Shown here piece after piece: positions 12,035-23,252 of a stretch of 64,000 bases of DNA. How positions within the stretch are numbered: the first letter of the stretch is position 1; the number at the start of each line of letters is the position of its first letter. The stretch is taken from assembly GCA_032716605.1 (NCBI GenBank), contig CM064480.1:40620748-40684747 (forward strand), given 5' to 3'. The notes beneath the pieces are model-generated. The model saw only the letters and a list, made by a program, of their open reading frames with translations, was not told the DNA's origin and made no database searches. The stretch comes from Paralithodes platypus (lineage: Eukaryota > Arthropoda > Malacostraca > Decapoda > Lithodidae). Position numbers and translations under genes: made by a program.

Positions 12035-13118
12035 TCATAGTAGGGAGCAATTGACATTCCCGAGAAGCAATGGACATGGCAGATACTTTATTTCCCTCGC
12101 TTTTACTTTTCTCATGTGACTCTTTGGTGGTTCTCCCCTTTTCTTTGCCGTCGTGCCGATCAGACTGGGTGCAAAGGGAAACCCAATGTTTCCCCTTGCA
12201 ATACTTACAAGGTTTGATGTAGGAATTGGTGCAAGTACTGTTGAAGTGGTCTCTTGCCAGACAGCTGGTACATAACTTAAGCGATTTAGCCCTGCCAATT
12301 TTCTATGTAGCCTTAGGATACTTAGGACACCGTTACCACAGATGACCGTAGACACTGCACAACTTGCAACCTAATGATATTGGCCTTTTCTGTTTAGGAG
12401 AAGTCTGTACCGGGAAAGCTGCAGTGGATGGCGACATCTCCACGGGTCGGTAGTGTCCAGTACTCTCCATGTTAAACACTTCAGTCTGGTACACCTGCAC
12501 CAACGCTTCCAAGTTTAGTGGAGAGTCGCTTAGTTGTCGTCTTACGATTTCCTTTAGGGGAGAGGGTATCTTGTTCAAGATATTTACACTAAATATTTCC
12601 TCCTTGGTGATAGCCATTGTCTCCATAGATCGGAGGAGGCTCTCAAAGGAGGCATAGTACTCCTTTAGGTCTGTCACATCATAGGATGGAGGATCTACAG
12701 TGAAGAATTTAATAATTAATGCGGTCTTGATGACTTCCTCTCTCCCGTAAGTTCTTTTCAGCAACTCCACTGCAGACTCGTAGCTCGTAGCTTCTAGCTT
12801 CTACCCATCGATCAACTTCAATGCCTCCCCTTTCAATTGGCCACGGAGATAGGTGAACCTTTGGATGGATGTGAGTGTTTTATTCCGATGGACGGAACAC
12901 TCAAAGATATCCCAAAATCCAGTCCAGGTAGTCGAATCCCCGGAAAAGGTAGGCAAAGTAAGCTTCGGCAGGTTAAAGCCAGTCACCTTTGGTGTACCGG
13001 TATCCTTAACAGGGTGTGTTTCTTGTGTGGAAGATAGTCTGGCTAAGGCTGTATTAACATCCTCAACGTACTCAAGATCTGCTGACATTTCTTCTTCCAC
13101 ATCGTCAGTACTTGTCAA
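12035..13118 (-). pseudogene. BEL/Pao gag with zinc knuckles
   Basis: The frame from 13118 starts MTSTDDVEEEM and contains LPKLTLPTFSGDSTTWTGF, the typical opening of the BEL/Pao gag (DUF1759-type). The same frame continues after an in-frame TAG near 12798 through a helical capsid-like region (ALIIKFFTVDPPSYD, LNKIPSPLKEIVRRQL). It then meets three Cys/His knuckles: CKLCSVYGH, CTSCLARDHFNSTC and CKYCKGKHWVSLC at about 12370-12190. Two more in-frame stops (TAA near 12329, TAG near 12305) sit between knuckles 1 and 2. Gag would package the element RNA in a cytoplasmic particle. This copy can no longer make it intact. Confidence 0.8.
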
Positions 13119-13840
13119 TAAATCATATACCTGCTGAGCAGGTAAGGGCTATGGGAAAATAGGAAGCCTAAGTTAAAAGTGATAGTGAACATCGTATATC
13201 ACGTAAATAAACTAGGAAAGTATAATAGAGAGAATTAAAGTCAGGGGACCTTTTAACTTTTAGCTTGGGAACAGGACGTATGCTGTAAACAAAATACCCT
13301 CGGTGACCGCAAAGACCATAAACACATATATCCCCTCGCTCTCCTGGACACGTCCCCTCCCCCTATACGATTTTACCAAAAGCGAAACTTAACCTCGACA
13401 GGAAATGGTACCGACAAAACAAATATCGTAAATAATAGCAAACAGAGAAAAACAATATGTAAAAAAATTAAATCAGTGCAGATTATTTCTCGACCATATC
13501 GCAGGTTAGTAGTGACGTTATTGGAGAGAAAGATCTCCCACGCAACCAAATGTGGTGAAAATTCGAACCTGAGCAGTGTTGAATCAAGTTGATAGGTAAA
13601 ACATGAAAATTAAAATAGATACTATATATAGGTAGCCTGGAAAGTTCGTTATTTTCCTAGAGTGCCGTATATTCCGCTAAACAGCCGACCAAAAACGGGA
13701 AAAGTGGTTAGGGCAGTGAGAATTCTGTTTCATAAGATAATTATTGAAAGTGTTACTTAAAGTTACTTAAAGTTTAAACATAACGAGTGTAAACGAGTGG
13801 CACTCCCCCTCCCCCCACAAACCGCGTAACAAACACCTCC
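13119..13840. other. Leader of the BEL element and A/C-rich intergenic sequence
   Basis: No gene. The part nearest 13118 is the expected untranslated leader and possible 5' LTR of the minus-strand BEL element. C-rich tracts near 13806-13870 adjoin the start of the plus-strand LINE. Two copies of AAAGTTACTT lie in tandem at about 13757-13775. Confidence 0.4.
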
Positions 13841-15060
13841 TTGTCCCCCCCCCCTCTCTCTCTCCCCCATGTAAGGGCGGGTGGAAAAACAAAAACAAAA
13901 AAACAAACAAAAATTTCTACCAGAGACACCTGTACGGGGTGTAAGATGAATATACACATGCATAAAGGCACCGCATGTCGGATATGCAAGCAACCATACC
14001 ACTGGATTTGCATAGGATTGATACCAATAAATGAGGCGTACAATACAAGAGGGAAGAACCTCCATTTCTGCGATAGTTGTTTCGATATCACATGGCAAGT
14101 CATACAGACTGTAGAAAATACAGAAGTACAAGATAGACCGAAATATAGCCAAGACATAGCTACTTTTCACAGAAAATGGGGAACTATTGGGGCCTCAGGG
14201 CCCATACTAGTATCACAACCCACACACACACACCTTCCCATGCAAAAGCCCACATTGCCTCCTGCACATCAACACACATCGCCTGCCGAACAACAACCTT
14301 TCGCACCCTACAAATCCACAAACCCTGCCGCACATCGCCCCAGACCCAGAAAACCCCCACATTAATCCCATCTATGGCCATTGACCACCCTACTGCTGTT
14401 GATCAAATACATTTGCAGGATGAACGTAGGATGCAACAAGCCCCCATATCAAGCTCCCCTTCCACATCGCCTCCCCACTCACCACTGCCACCTGCCCACC
14501 TACAACCGACCTGTAACTCCACCCCCCTGCAGGCCTCACCCACCCATACACCAAGCCCACTATCACCCACAACCACACTTAGCTCACCACATAATCCCTC
14601 GCAGCCCCAGCCACACCTACTGGGGTTGTCTACACCAGTGTGCAGATATTATCTGGACAGAAGGTGCTACTTTGGTCAAAAGGGCGAATATAATGGGCAG
14701 TCATGTAGATTTGCTCATCCCAAAATTTGCAACAACATAACCAGTCATGGAAAATGTAGATTTGGTGAAACCTGCAAATACCACCACCCATCCCTTTGCA
14801 AGACATTACTTGAGAACAAGACCTGCTACAATATGAAATGCCCAGCTTTTCATATTAAAGGGACTTGGAGATATGCTATACCTAACACGAATGGTAGCCC
14901 AAAAAACTCTCTAGCTATGCGAGGACGAGACAGAGGAAAAAGGCAAGGAGGGAAAGGGCAGACGAAGATGAAGAGACTGAGGGAGATGGAAGAGCACATA
15001 GAACACCTCGAGCACCTCCTGGCCTCCCAAGAGTGGCAAATACATCCCGAAGAATATTAG
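13841..15060 (+). pseudogene. LINE ORF1: PHD-like finger plus three CCCH fingers
   Basis: The first part (13841 to about 14190) has a PHD-type pattern from 13931: CTGC, CRIC, H-x2-C in PYHWIC, and CDSC, matching C4HC3 spacing. A long Pro/Thr/His-rich linker follows, with a frame change between 14176 and 14365. The second frame (to 15060) carries three CCCH fingers from about 14641 to 14852. Finger 2 is C-x8-C-x5-C-x3-H and finger 3 is C-x8-C-x4-C-x3-H. The tail is basic and coiled-coil-like (LREMEEHIEHLEHLL). CR1-group ORF1 proteins are known to carry PHD-like fingers. The CCCH array suggests RNA binding by the element's ribonucleoprotein, which is inference. One frameshift breaks this copy. 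Confidence 0.8.
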
Positions 15061-17573
15061 GTACACATAGTACTCCAAACAATCCCTCCCCAATCTTGTT
15101 TGCAAATATCCAAGGCCTAAAAAATAGAACCACGAACAAAGTACCATTTATTAGGGGCCTGCTAGAAGAAGGAAACGCTATATTTGCGGCTCTCACAGAA
15201 ACTCACATTAAAGATCAGGAAGATAGTGAGGTATGGATCCCTGGTTACAACCTACATGGGGCGGACAGAACGCATAGATCACATGGAGGTGTAGCCTTGT
15301 ACATCCATGACTCACTGATATGTACTGAATTCCTAAATAACAGTAATGAAGTGGTGGAAATACTTGGAGTTAAAATAGAATCCCTAAATTTAGCAGTTAT
15401 TGTTACATACAGGCCTCCAGACTCATCCCGAGAAGAATTCAAAACCCAGCTCAACAAAATAAAATCAGAAGTGGAAACCCTGGGGAACCCAACACCAAAT
15501 ATTATATGGCTAGGAGACTTTAACCTACCAAACATTAAATGGAAACAACTAGAAAACCAGTTAGTGTCAAATAACACCAGAGAAGCAAATACTAATACGA
15601 GAGAGCTTTTTGAACTTTGCGATTTTTTTAGTCTTACCCAACATATTGCTGAACCCACACAGGAAAACAATATCTTAGACCTGGTCTTCACTAACAACGG
15701 ACTCTCTAGTACACAGCATTAACATATCGGACACAACATACTCAGATCATAAATTAATTGAGATCAAAATAACCTTAGAAAGTGCACAGACAACCTCAGA
15801 ATCGAGAACAAAAACCGGCCCCTTCAGTAAATTTAACTTCAATAACAAAAACATTAGGTGGGAAGAGGTAAATCAAGAAATGGAGGAAATAGACTGGGAA
15901 GATTTAATGAATAACCTGACACCAGCAGAATGTCTAGTCTTAATAACAGAAACCATGACCCAAATCTGTAGCCACCATATACCTGCAAGACAAACAAAAC
16001 GAAGAAGCAAACAAGATCGGGAAAGGAGGAGGCTGTACAGAAGAAGAAAATTACTCACACAAAGACGCACACATCAAAATCTACAGGATAGGCAAAAGGC
16101 CGAAATAGATAGAGAAATTGTGGAAATTGAACAAAGGCTAAGAATATCATATGAACTACAACATATGGAAGAGGAGAGGAAAGCTATTGCAGGTATAAAG
16201 TAAAATTCCAAATACTTCTTTTCATACGCCAAACAAAAGGCTAAAACAACATCAAACATCGGCCCCCTGAGCAAAGGGGACGGCTCTTTCACAGGGGACA
16301 AAAAGGAAATGAGCGAACTCTTAAGCAGGCAGTATGAAATGGCATTCAGTGAGCCTGATGAAACAAAAGTCATCAGAGACCAAAATATATTTTTCATGGA
16401 AACCTCCCCCACGGAAACCCCTCAGATGCTGGATATTGATTTCGGTCCAAAAGACATAGAAGAGGCCATATCCAACATGCCATCCCACTCGGCACCAGGC
16501 CCGGACTCATGGAATTCAATCCTAATGAAGAAATGTAAGGAAACCTTCTCAAAACCCCTGGCTATAATGTGGAGAAGGAGTCTAGACACTGGTGCCATAC
16601 CAGATAGCTTGAAAAACGCAATAATTGCCCCACTGCATAAAGGAGGGAGTAAAGCACTACCAAAAAACTACTGCCCGGTAGCTCTAACCTCTCACATCAT
16701 TAAAGTTTTCGAACGAGTCCTGCGAAGCAAAATTTCAACATTCATGGAGACAAATGAACTACACAACACTGGTCAACATGGGTTCAGAGCGGGAAGATGT
16801 CTCTCACAACTTTTGGAACACTATGACAAAATTCTTAAAGCGCAAGAGGAAAAAAAAAAGTGGATGTCATTTACACCGATTTTGCTAAGGCATTTGATAA
16901 ATGTGACCATGGTATAATAGCCCACAAACTGAAAGCAAACGGTATAACTGGGAAAATCGGACGGTGGATATACAATTTCCTCGTAAACCGAAAACAATCA
17001 GTAGCAGTAAACCAAGTCACATCTGAGCCTTCGGATGTCAAAAGCTCAGTGCCCCAAGGAACAGTGCTAGCCCCCCTTCTGTTCCTCATACTAATTTGCG
17101 ACATAGATACCAACACCAGACACAGTACGGTGTCGTCTTTTGCTGATGACACAAAATTAAGCAAGATAGTAAACACACAAGAAGACACGGGCCGACTGCA
17201 GGAAGACATGAATTTAGTGTTCCAGTGGACCAGGGAAAACAACATGCAATTCAATGAGGAAAAATTCCAATTAATACGGTACGGAGATAATAATGGTGTT
17301 AAAGAAATTACAAATTACTTAACAGAATCTAACCACATAATAGAACTGAAAGACAGTGTGAAAGACCTTGGGGTATTAATGTCTGAAAATATGGGTTTCA
17401 AAGTACATAACCAGGTCAAAGTGGCGGCTGCGAAACGACTAACGGGTTGGATCTGCGTACTTTTAAAACACGCAGTGAATTACCTATGATAACGCTCTTC
17501 AAATATCTAGTGCTACCGCGGCTTGAATACTGTAGCGTATTAACATCCCCAAACAAAGCAGGTGAAATAAATG
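15033..17573 (+). pseudogene. LINE ORF2: endonuclease and reverse transcriptase
   Basis: The ATG at 15033 overlaps the end of ORF1. The endonuclease shows LFANIQGLKN, ALTETHIKD, HGGVALYIHD, WLGDFNLPNIKW near 15515 and YSDHKL near 15750. The RT shows SAPGPDSWN near 16500, an NYCPVALTSH box near 16670, DFAKAFDKCDHG near 16880, SVPQGTVLAPLL near 17050 and the catalytic FADDTKL near 17140. Lesions are a frameshift near 15705, an in-frame TAA at 16201, a frameshift in the A10 run near 16850 and a frameshift near 17450. The sequence runs into the N gap before its natural end. The family enzyme nicks the target and primes cDNA synthesis. This copy is inactive as assembled, although some homopolymer shifts could be assembly errors. 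Confidence 0.85.
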
Positions 17574-17673
17574 NNNNNNNNNNNNNNNNNNNNNNNNNNN
17601 NNNNNNNNNNNNNNNNNNNNNNNNNNNNNNNNNNNNNNNNNNNNNNNNNNNNNNNNNNNNNNNNNNNNNNNNN
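17574..17673. other. Scaffold gap (100 N)
   Basis: Exactly 100 consecutive N, the usual placeholder for a gap of unknown size. It separates the LINE from the Gypsy element and hides the LINE 3' end and the Gypsy 5' LTR, leader and gag start, if present. Confidence 0.99.
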
Positions 17674-18480
17674 TCTTGATTCGGATACAAGGTTGCATTA
17701 CATGGCAAGTTTGGAACAGCCAGAACAACGGTAACATCATGGCGCACCGTTCTCACATTACCATCCCACATTATGATGGAGAAACTTACGAGATCGAAAC
17801 GTTCATGGAACATAGTGGAACCCGTACTTGACCGAGTTTATACCACGGATGCCAGAAAAAATAGCCGTGACATTAACGCACCTGGGAAAAAGCCGTTTCC
17901 CTGGTTGCCTACCAAGTGCACCCTGCTCGCACCCCCACCCCCCCCCCCCCCCCCCCCCTCATAGGTGAATTTAGCCCAATAGTGATAGCAGCCATTAAGC
18001 CTTCGTTGGGCGTTTTCGTGGCCCACACCCGTATCCAAGCAACTAAAGTCGCAGGCGATCTAGATGCCACAGTGAATAAGATCGCCCAAACACATAAACG
18101 TTTCTTTCCCCACATTGACCAGAATCCAACAAGAGCAGCAGATTCTGGTCCAACCTTGTATCAATATTGCACTCAGCAGTAAAAGACCATTTGCGTTGTG
18201 CACGCTTTCGTCGGATACCAAAAAGATCTCATCACGATCCGACGTATTTTGGCCGTGCGCACAGGAGCACCCACCCAAATCGCTGTAATGCAAGATGTTT
18301 CCCACACACCCGCAGCACCCCGACCACCAAAACTCCAAAGAATGGCTACCCATCCTCATCCTTAACAACAGGACCCACCTACCCTTCCGGCAAAGCCCAA
18401 CCCACTAGACCCCGGTTCAAACCTACCCAGCCACGCAGAATCTTCAAACCGGAACAAAACCTACAACACCTAACCAAGTA
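17674..18480 (+). pseudogene. Gypsy gag remnants
   Basis: Several overlapping short frames lie between the gap and the protease. One reads through a poly-proline tract encoded by a C-run at 17932-17958 and continues in another frame with VAGDLDATVNKIAQTHKRFFPH near 18045-18110. A Pro/Arg/Thr-rich basic segment (18167-18481) follows. The position before the protease makes gag the natural reading, but no capsid motif or CCHC knuckle was seen. Multiple frameshifts, some around homopolymers, make this part non-functional. Confidence 0.45.
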
Positions 18481-19020
18481 AAAACCCTACATTAGTAATT
18501 ATCAACCCCTATGATGTCCCTGCCTGTAATGCTCAGTGTGCCCTCCATCCAATTCGTGACTATGCCAAACCTCGCCCCTTTACTCCTCGCATTTCTGTAA
18601 ATGAAGAGGAGTTGGGACCAAGAGGAAGAATGGGAGGAAAGGCACACTGGAGAAATAGCCCCTATCCTTGACCTCAGAGGATACCGAGGAAACCCTGGAG
18701 GAGGTAGATACCGACACCCCAGGGATTTTAAAGTTTTTTTTTAACCCCCCCCCGCCCAAGCTGGCCTCGGCGGGGGATGCCATACCTGACCGCACTGCCC
18801 CCATTTATGATCTGGGCCAAAATCAAGGACATTCCTGTCCGCTTGTTAATCGACACGGGAGCTGCCAAGTCATGTTTGGTCAAGTTCTTTATTATGATCA
18901 ACACCACCGACTATTGGGCCCCTTGTTAACCACCAACGCCGAACTAATATCAGCTGCTGATACTTACTTAAATCTCATAAGAGGACACTTTGCCCCTGTC
19001 AGGTAACTACTCCTGGCCAC
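18480..19020 (+). pseudogene. Gypsy protease region (DTG)
   Basis: Near 18816-18875 the frame reads KDIPVRLLIDTGAAKSCLVK. The catalytic DTGA of a retropepsin is at 18852-18863, with the hydrophobic RLLI strand before it. The upstream frame from about 18493 (NPYDVPACNAQCAL, then NEEELGPRGRMGG) is interrupted by stops near 18668 and 18702. The domain would cleave the Gag-Pol precursor. Downstream, the expected flap region (IITDTGS-like) is not clear, and the frame closes near 19005. Confidence 0.7.
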
Positions 19021-19539
19021 CATGCTCGTTGTTATCACACCGTTAACAGTAGTTTATCACCCTTGTAAACAGACGATGGTTTCCTTGGACGTGACCTCCT
19101 TCAAAAATTCCAGGCCCAGGTTGAATGCGGCCAAAGGCTGATCTCATTCAAAAAAAAAATCCAACCCAAAGCCTCTGACAAACCAATCCCCGCAGAAACC
19201 CATTCACAAAAAGAAAAAAATACCTTCCCCCTCAAAAAACCCTGAAGTCAGGGTTACCAAGTTGCAGCTAGCACTAAGGTAACTCCTAAACCCTCCCCTT
19301 GCCCAGAGTTCTCTCACACTATCACTCAATTCAGTAAAAAAATGCCCTCACCAAACGAAAGAAGACCAGTCCAAGCAAATCCCTCTCGGTAATCCCCTCA
19401 ATTCTCGTCACTCGGTTAAGATAAATCCTCCCACGTTTTTCAGGGACAGAACTCTGGGATATGTAACCATACTTCTATCAAATGTTTATGGACATGTTTC
19501 CAGGGAAAATGCCGACCTATGTATACCCAACAAGGTTTA

Positions 19540-20400
19540 CCCCATGCCCCACAGAAATGTTCAGCTATCCCAAAACCACACACAATTTCCCTTGTGGGAC
19601 AGTTTTACGTCAGTAGCTCCCTTTCCGCCCCACACCATTCAAACCCCTAGAAAAACTTCACAACCCCAAAACTAGGACTCGCCCTCTCATGACAAACAAA
19701 CTCACCAGTCCCAGCTAACCTTAAAACAGACCGTTACTGCCACCAAGAAAATTTTCCCCCACACTTCGTCCTTGTTAACAACCCCAAATAAATACACCAG
19801 TCCGCAACCCAATAACCCATGTTATACACCTAACTCTTCCCCCATCAACCGTGCGCAGTACCACCAACAAATGGGGTTTTCTAACTCGCTCACCTCTCAC
19901 CACCCGGACCAGCACGCACGCGCCGTTAATCCTCCCCTATTGAGTGCCGACCCGAGGGACACAACTATGTTCCCCCCCATGCCCCCAGGAAATGTCCAGC
20001 TATTCCACACCACACCCCAATCCCCCTTGGTGACAGTTTTCCGTCAGTAATCCCTTCAACCCCCACACAATTAACACCCCTAGAAAACTTCAGAATCCCA
20101 CACTTAACTCGCCCTCTCATGACAAACCAAAACAACCCCAAATCCATAGACACTCCAAACCAAAACGTCACTCGCCAACGACAAAACTCCCCAAATTCGT
20201 CCTTCTAACAACCACCAATCCTTACATCAGTCCTCCACCAATAACCCACCTTCTATACCTCACTCTTCCCCCACCAACCCTCCACAGTCCCTCCAACAAA
20301 TTCCGTTTTCTAACTCCCTCACACCGCGCCCCACTGATCCTCCCACACGCGCCGTTAATCCCCCCCTCACGCGTGACCCCCACCACAGTGACCTTTTCCC
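19540..20400 (+). repeat. Imperfect tandem duplication (~430 bp) in the protease-RT spacer
   Basis: Two successive blocks of about 430 bp (19540-19970 and about 19975-20400) share the same order of words: CAGCTATNCC, TGACAGTTTT or GGACAGTTTT, CGTCAGTA, CGCCCTCTCATGACAAAC, CTTCCCCCA, TTTTCTAACTC and CGCGCCGTTAATCC. They are diverged and carry small indels. Both are very C-rich with no common open frame, so this is an old duplication in a Pro-rich linker. Confidence 0.65.
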
Positions 20401-20785
20401 CCTTATGCGTACCAAGCACCTGCTCGCCAGTCGATCCCCCACCATCATTAGCCCAGCTGTAGTTCAAGATAAATGCCAAATTCCCCCCCCGCCATCAAAA
20501 ATGGGTGAACCTTCGACCCATACCCCAAACTCACATGATATTTTCCCCCACTACCACGTCCACCAACCCCAATCGTTGCCTCTTACAACCCGCCATCATT
20601 TCCGCTCGCATCAACCACGTTCTCGTGGCAAATATCTCTGAGGAATCCCTGACATTACCAAAAGGTCTCATTATAAGAGACCTCGAAACTGTTGATGACC
20701 TCCCCATAGATTTTAATGACAACCCTACCAGCCTCTAATTGCCCCCCTCTCCCGGACACATTATCCGACCATCAAAAAAAACGGC

Positions 20786-22330
20786 ATGTTCGACCTATTG
20801 CTAGAGTTCAGTGACGTGTTTGCCCAACAACCCACCGAAGTCGGACAGACCGATGTAGAACAACACATCATTAACACCACAGGCCCCCCCATACGACAAC
20901 CATCCCATAGAAAAAATCCCATACAACGTCAGGAAGAGGAACGCCAAGTCCAAGAGATGTTAGAGGCCGGTATTGCCACCCCGTCCATTAGTCCCTGGTC
21001 TTCCTCTGTTGCCCTAGTAAAAAAGAAAGATGGGTCAACCCGTTTTTGCGTCGATTACAGGAGGCTGAATGACGTAACCATTAAAGACGCTACGCCATTA
21101 CCCCGGATAGACGATTCCCTTGACTCCCTATACGGATCCAGATGGTTCACTACCCTCGACTTGCAAGCAGGGTATTGGCAAGTGCCTATCAAGGCCGAGG
21201 ACCAAGAGAAAACAGCATTTTCCACTAGTGGTGGCCACCACTACGAATTTAACGTCCTACCTTTTGGCCTCTGTAACGGACCCGCCACTTTCTCCCGTTT
21301 GATGGAAGCGGTATTACATGGCCTAACCTGGGAAACCTGCCTAGCCTATCTAGACGATATTATTGTGTACTCACCAACCTGGGAAGAACACCTCCTCAGG
21401 TTGAGACAAGTCCTTCAAAGAATCCGAGCCGCCGGATTAAAACCCTCAAAGTGCGAGATTGCCCGAAATAAGGTAGATTTCATCGGCCACATAATATCTG
21501 AACATGGTATTGCACCAGACTCAAAGAAACTTCAAGCCATACAAAACCAAGCCCCATCCACCACCGTTAAAGGAGTACGTTCGTTTCTAGGTTTAGCCAC
21601 ATACTACAGACGTTTCGTCCCCCACTTTGCCACCATAGCCAGACCCCTCCACCAACTCACCCCAAAGACACCCCGTTCACCTGAAAGAGACCTCGCGTTT
21701 AACACTTTGAAACAAAAGCTAATCCAAGCCCCTATTGTCGCTTTCCCTGATTACCATAAACCTTTCCGTCTTTATACCGACGTATCTCTGTACGCCATTG
21801 GTGCAGTTTTAGCTCAAGTCAGAGACGGAGAGGAACATGTGATAGCGTATGCCAGCTCCACCCTCAACCAAGCACAACAGAATTATGCAGCCACCAAGAG
21901 AGAGTGCTTAGGGATCATTTGGGCACTCAGCCACTTCCGGTCATTTGTGTTGGGCGCAAAAACTCGATATAATACCGACCATCAATCTTTGCAATGGTTG
22001 CGTAAATGCGAAACCAACTCAGCCATTTTGGTACGTTGGAGGGAGACACTAGAGGACTACGATTTTACAATACAGTATCGTCCAGGAAAGCTTCACACCA
22101 ATGCAGACGCCCTGTCACGTTTGCCAGTACCAAAAGACCCCCACACAAACCTAGCCGCCTTACAAAACATGGAGCTTTTATCTACCCCCATCCCCCAACA
22201 TAATTCCCCCTCAGCCCCCTCCCTAATTCAATCTTGGGAAACAAGAATCAGACCACCCTGGACACCGTTAAATGTCTTCAGGAAACTGACTCGCTGGGAG
22301 ATCAACTTGCCACAGACTCTGGTCACATAA
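20786..22330 (+). CDS. Gypsy reverse transcriptase and RNase H, 514 aa open
   Basis: The open frame holds a complete Ty3/Gypsy RT: SPWSSSVALVKKKDGSTRFC near 20990, DYRRLND near 21055, TLDLQAGYWQVPI near 21155, FNVLPFGLCNGPATFSRLM near 21250 and the catalytic YLDDIIVYS near 21345. The RT thumb with KVDFIGHIIS and RSFLGLATYYRRFVPHF is followed by RNase H with LYTDVSLYAIGAVLAQ near 21775, YAATKRECLGIIWALSHFR and TDHQSLQWL. In place of the first RNase H acid (usually D-A-S) it reads D-V-S, so the Asp is kept. It ends in the connection region (LHTNADALSRLP). The first Met is probably internal to a longer polyprotein. This is the best-preserved enzyme in the element. Confidence 0.93.
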   Translation: MFDLLLEFSDVFAQQPTEVGQTDVEQHIINTTGPPIRQPSHRKNPIQRQEEERQVQEMLEAGIATPSISPWSSSVALVKKKDGSTRFCVDYRRLNDVTIKDATPLPRIDDSLDSLYGSRWFTTLDLQAGYWQVPIKAEDQEKTAFSTSGGHHYEFNVLPFGLCNGPATFSRLMEAVLHGLTWETCLAYLDDIIVYSPTWEEHLLRLRQVLQRIRAAGLKPSKCEIARNKVDFIGHIISEHGIAPDSKKLQAIQNQAPSTTVKGVRSFLGLATYYRRFVPHFATIARPLHQLTPKTPRSPERDLAFNTLKQKLIQAPIVAFPDYHKPFRLYTDVSLYAIGAVLAQVRDGEEHVIAYASSTLNQAQQNYAATKRECLGIIWALSHFRSFVLGAKTRYNTDHQSLQWLRKCETNSAILVRWRETLEDYDFTIQYRPGKLHTNADALSRLPVPKDPHTNLAALQNMELLSTPIPQHNSPSAPSLIQSWETRIRPPWTPLNVFRKLTRWEINLPQTLVT

Positions 22331-23252
22331 TCTTAGACCCCACCATTGCCCACGACTACATGATTGCCATCCACGAGGGAAACGGCATACACCTTGGACA
22401 AAAGAAGATGTTAAAAATCTTCACAGATCAATACTGGACCCCCAACCCCTCCAAAATTGCACAACGAGTGACAGAATCCTGCAAACCTTGTTTATTGGGG
22501 AAGGATAGATCACGCACCCCAGGCCCAGCTGGTACCATGTCTGCTAACAAACCGTTCCAAGTCCTATCCCTCGACATCATGGGCCCGTTTCCTTCTTACG
22601 CTGGCAACCGCTATATCGTCACATTTGTTGACGTATATTCAAAATGTTTAATAGCCTGCCCAGTTAAAGACCACACAGCCACCACAGTCGCCACCCCTGC
22701 TTGCCACAGAAGTGTTCCCTATATTCGGCCTTCCCCTTGCTCTTCTATCCGACAATGCCCCCGAGTTTAGTGGACACGTTTGGCACCAGTTCACCCAACA
22801 ATGTGGTATTAAGATTAAACACTCATCCCAGTACTGGCCTCAAGGAAATGCTATATGCGAACGCAGCCATCGCACCATCAACAACCAGTTACGTACAAAA
22901 ATGATTGCTCTTAACACCTCATACTGGCCATCACAACTAAAGATGATACAATGGGGCATGAACACCTGTCCCCGAGAAGACGGTATTTCCCCTCATGAAC
23001 GTGTTTACGGCGTACCCCCCCTGTTTCTGCCGTTCCACCATCACGCTCACCTCCCCTCCACCACCTCCACAATTGATCCATTGCAACATCTGTAAAAACA
23101 CCCTCCATACCGCCCAAACCAGTCAAGACACCAAAACTGATAACCCCAATGACAAAAACACTTTCGCCATCCATGACACCGTAATGGTAGCCAACCTCCC
23201 TGTCACCAACAAATTAGGCCCTCGCTATGTCGGGCCCTACACCATCATATAA
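22234..23252 (+). pseudogene. Gypsy integrase in three frames
   Basis: The H-H-C-C zinc domain is at about 22350-22490 (H in AIHEGNGIHLGQ; C in SCKPCLLG). The catalytic D,D-35-E core follows: LDIMGPFPSY near 22570, LLSDNAPEF near 22745 and QGNAICERSH near 22845. This order and spacing are those of retroviral-type integrases. The GPY/F module (LGPRYVGPYTII) is near 23215-23250. Frame changes fall near 22234, 22700 and 23000-23095. The integrase would insert cDNA into the host chromosome. It is broken here, and the basic C-terminal tail continues past a stop near 23250 (RTFRTRFVRAFKP). Confidence 0.85.

Larger units (their letters stand above)
9959..13118 (-). mobile_element. BEL/Pao LTR retrotransposon, 3'-truncated
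   Basis: Gag, zinc knuckles, protease-like region, RT and the start of the RNase H/peptidase-A17 region follow one another in BEL/Pao order on the minus strand. The element stops abruptly at 9959 next to an AT microsatellite, so the rest of RNase H, the integrase and the 3' LTR are missing. A TGGTTGCGTGGGAG sequence on the minus strand near 13540 could be the primer-binding site with a 5' LTR above it, but I could not fix LTR ends. Confidence 0.85.
13841..17573 (+). mobile_element. Non-LTR retrotransposon (LINE), CR1/L2-group-like, cut by scaffold gap
   Basis: ORF1 with zinc fingers (13841-15060) is followed by a 28-nt overlap with ORF2 (endonuclease-RT, from 15033), the normal two-ORF LINE layout. 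Coding similarity continues to the run of N at 17574, where the 3' end is lost. Base composition is A-rich in ORF2, as usual for LINE coding strands. Confidence 0.85.

Noticed and set aside
12035..12355. 106-codon minus-strand frame in the BEL element
   Set aside because: The real gag zinc knuckles lie in another minus-strand frame across the same bases, interrupted by stops.
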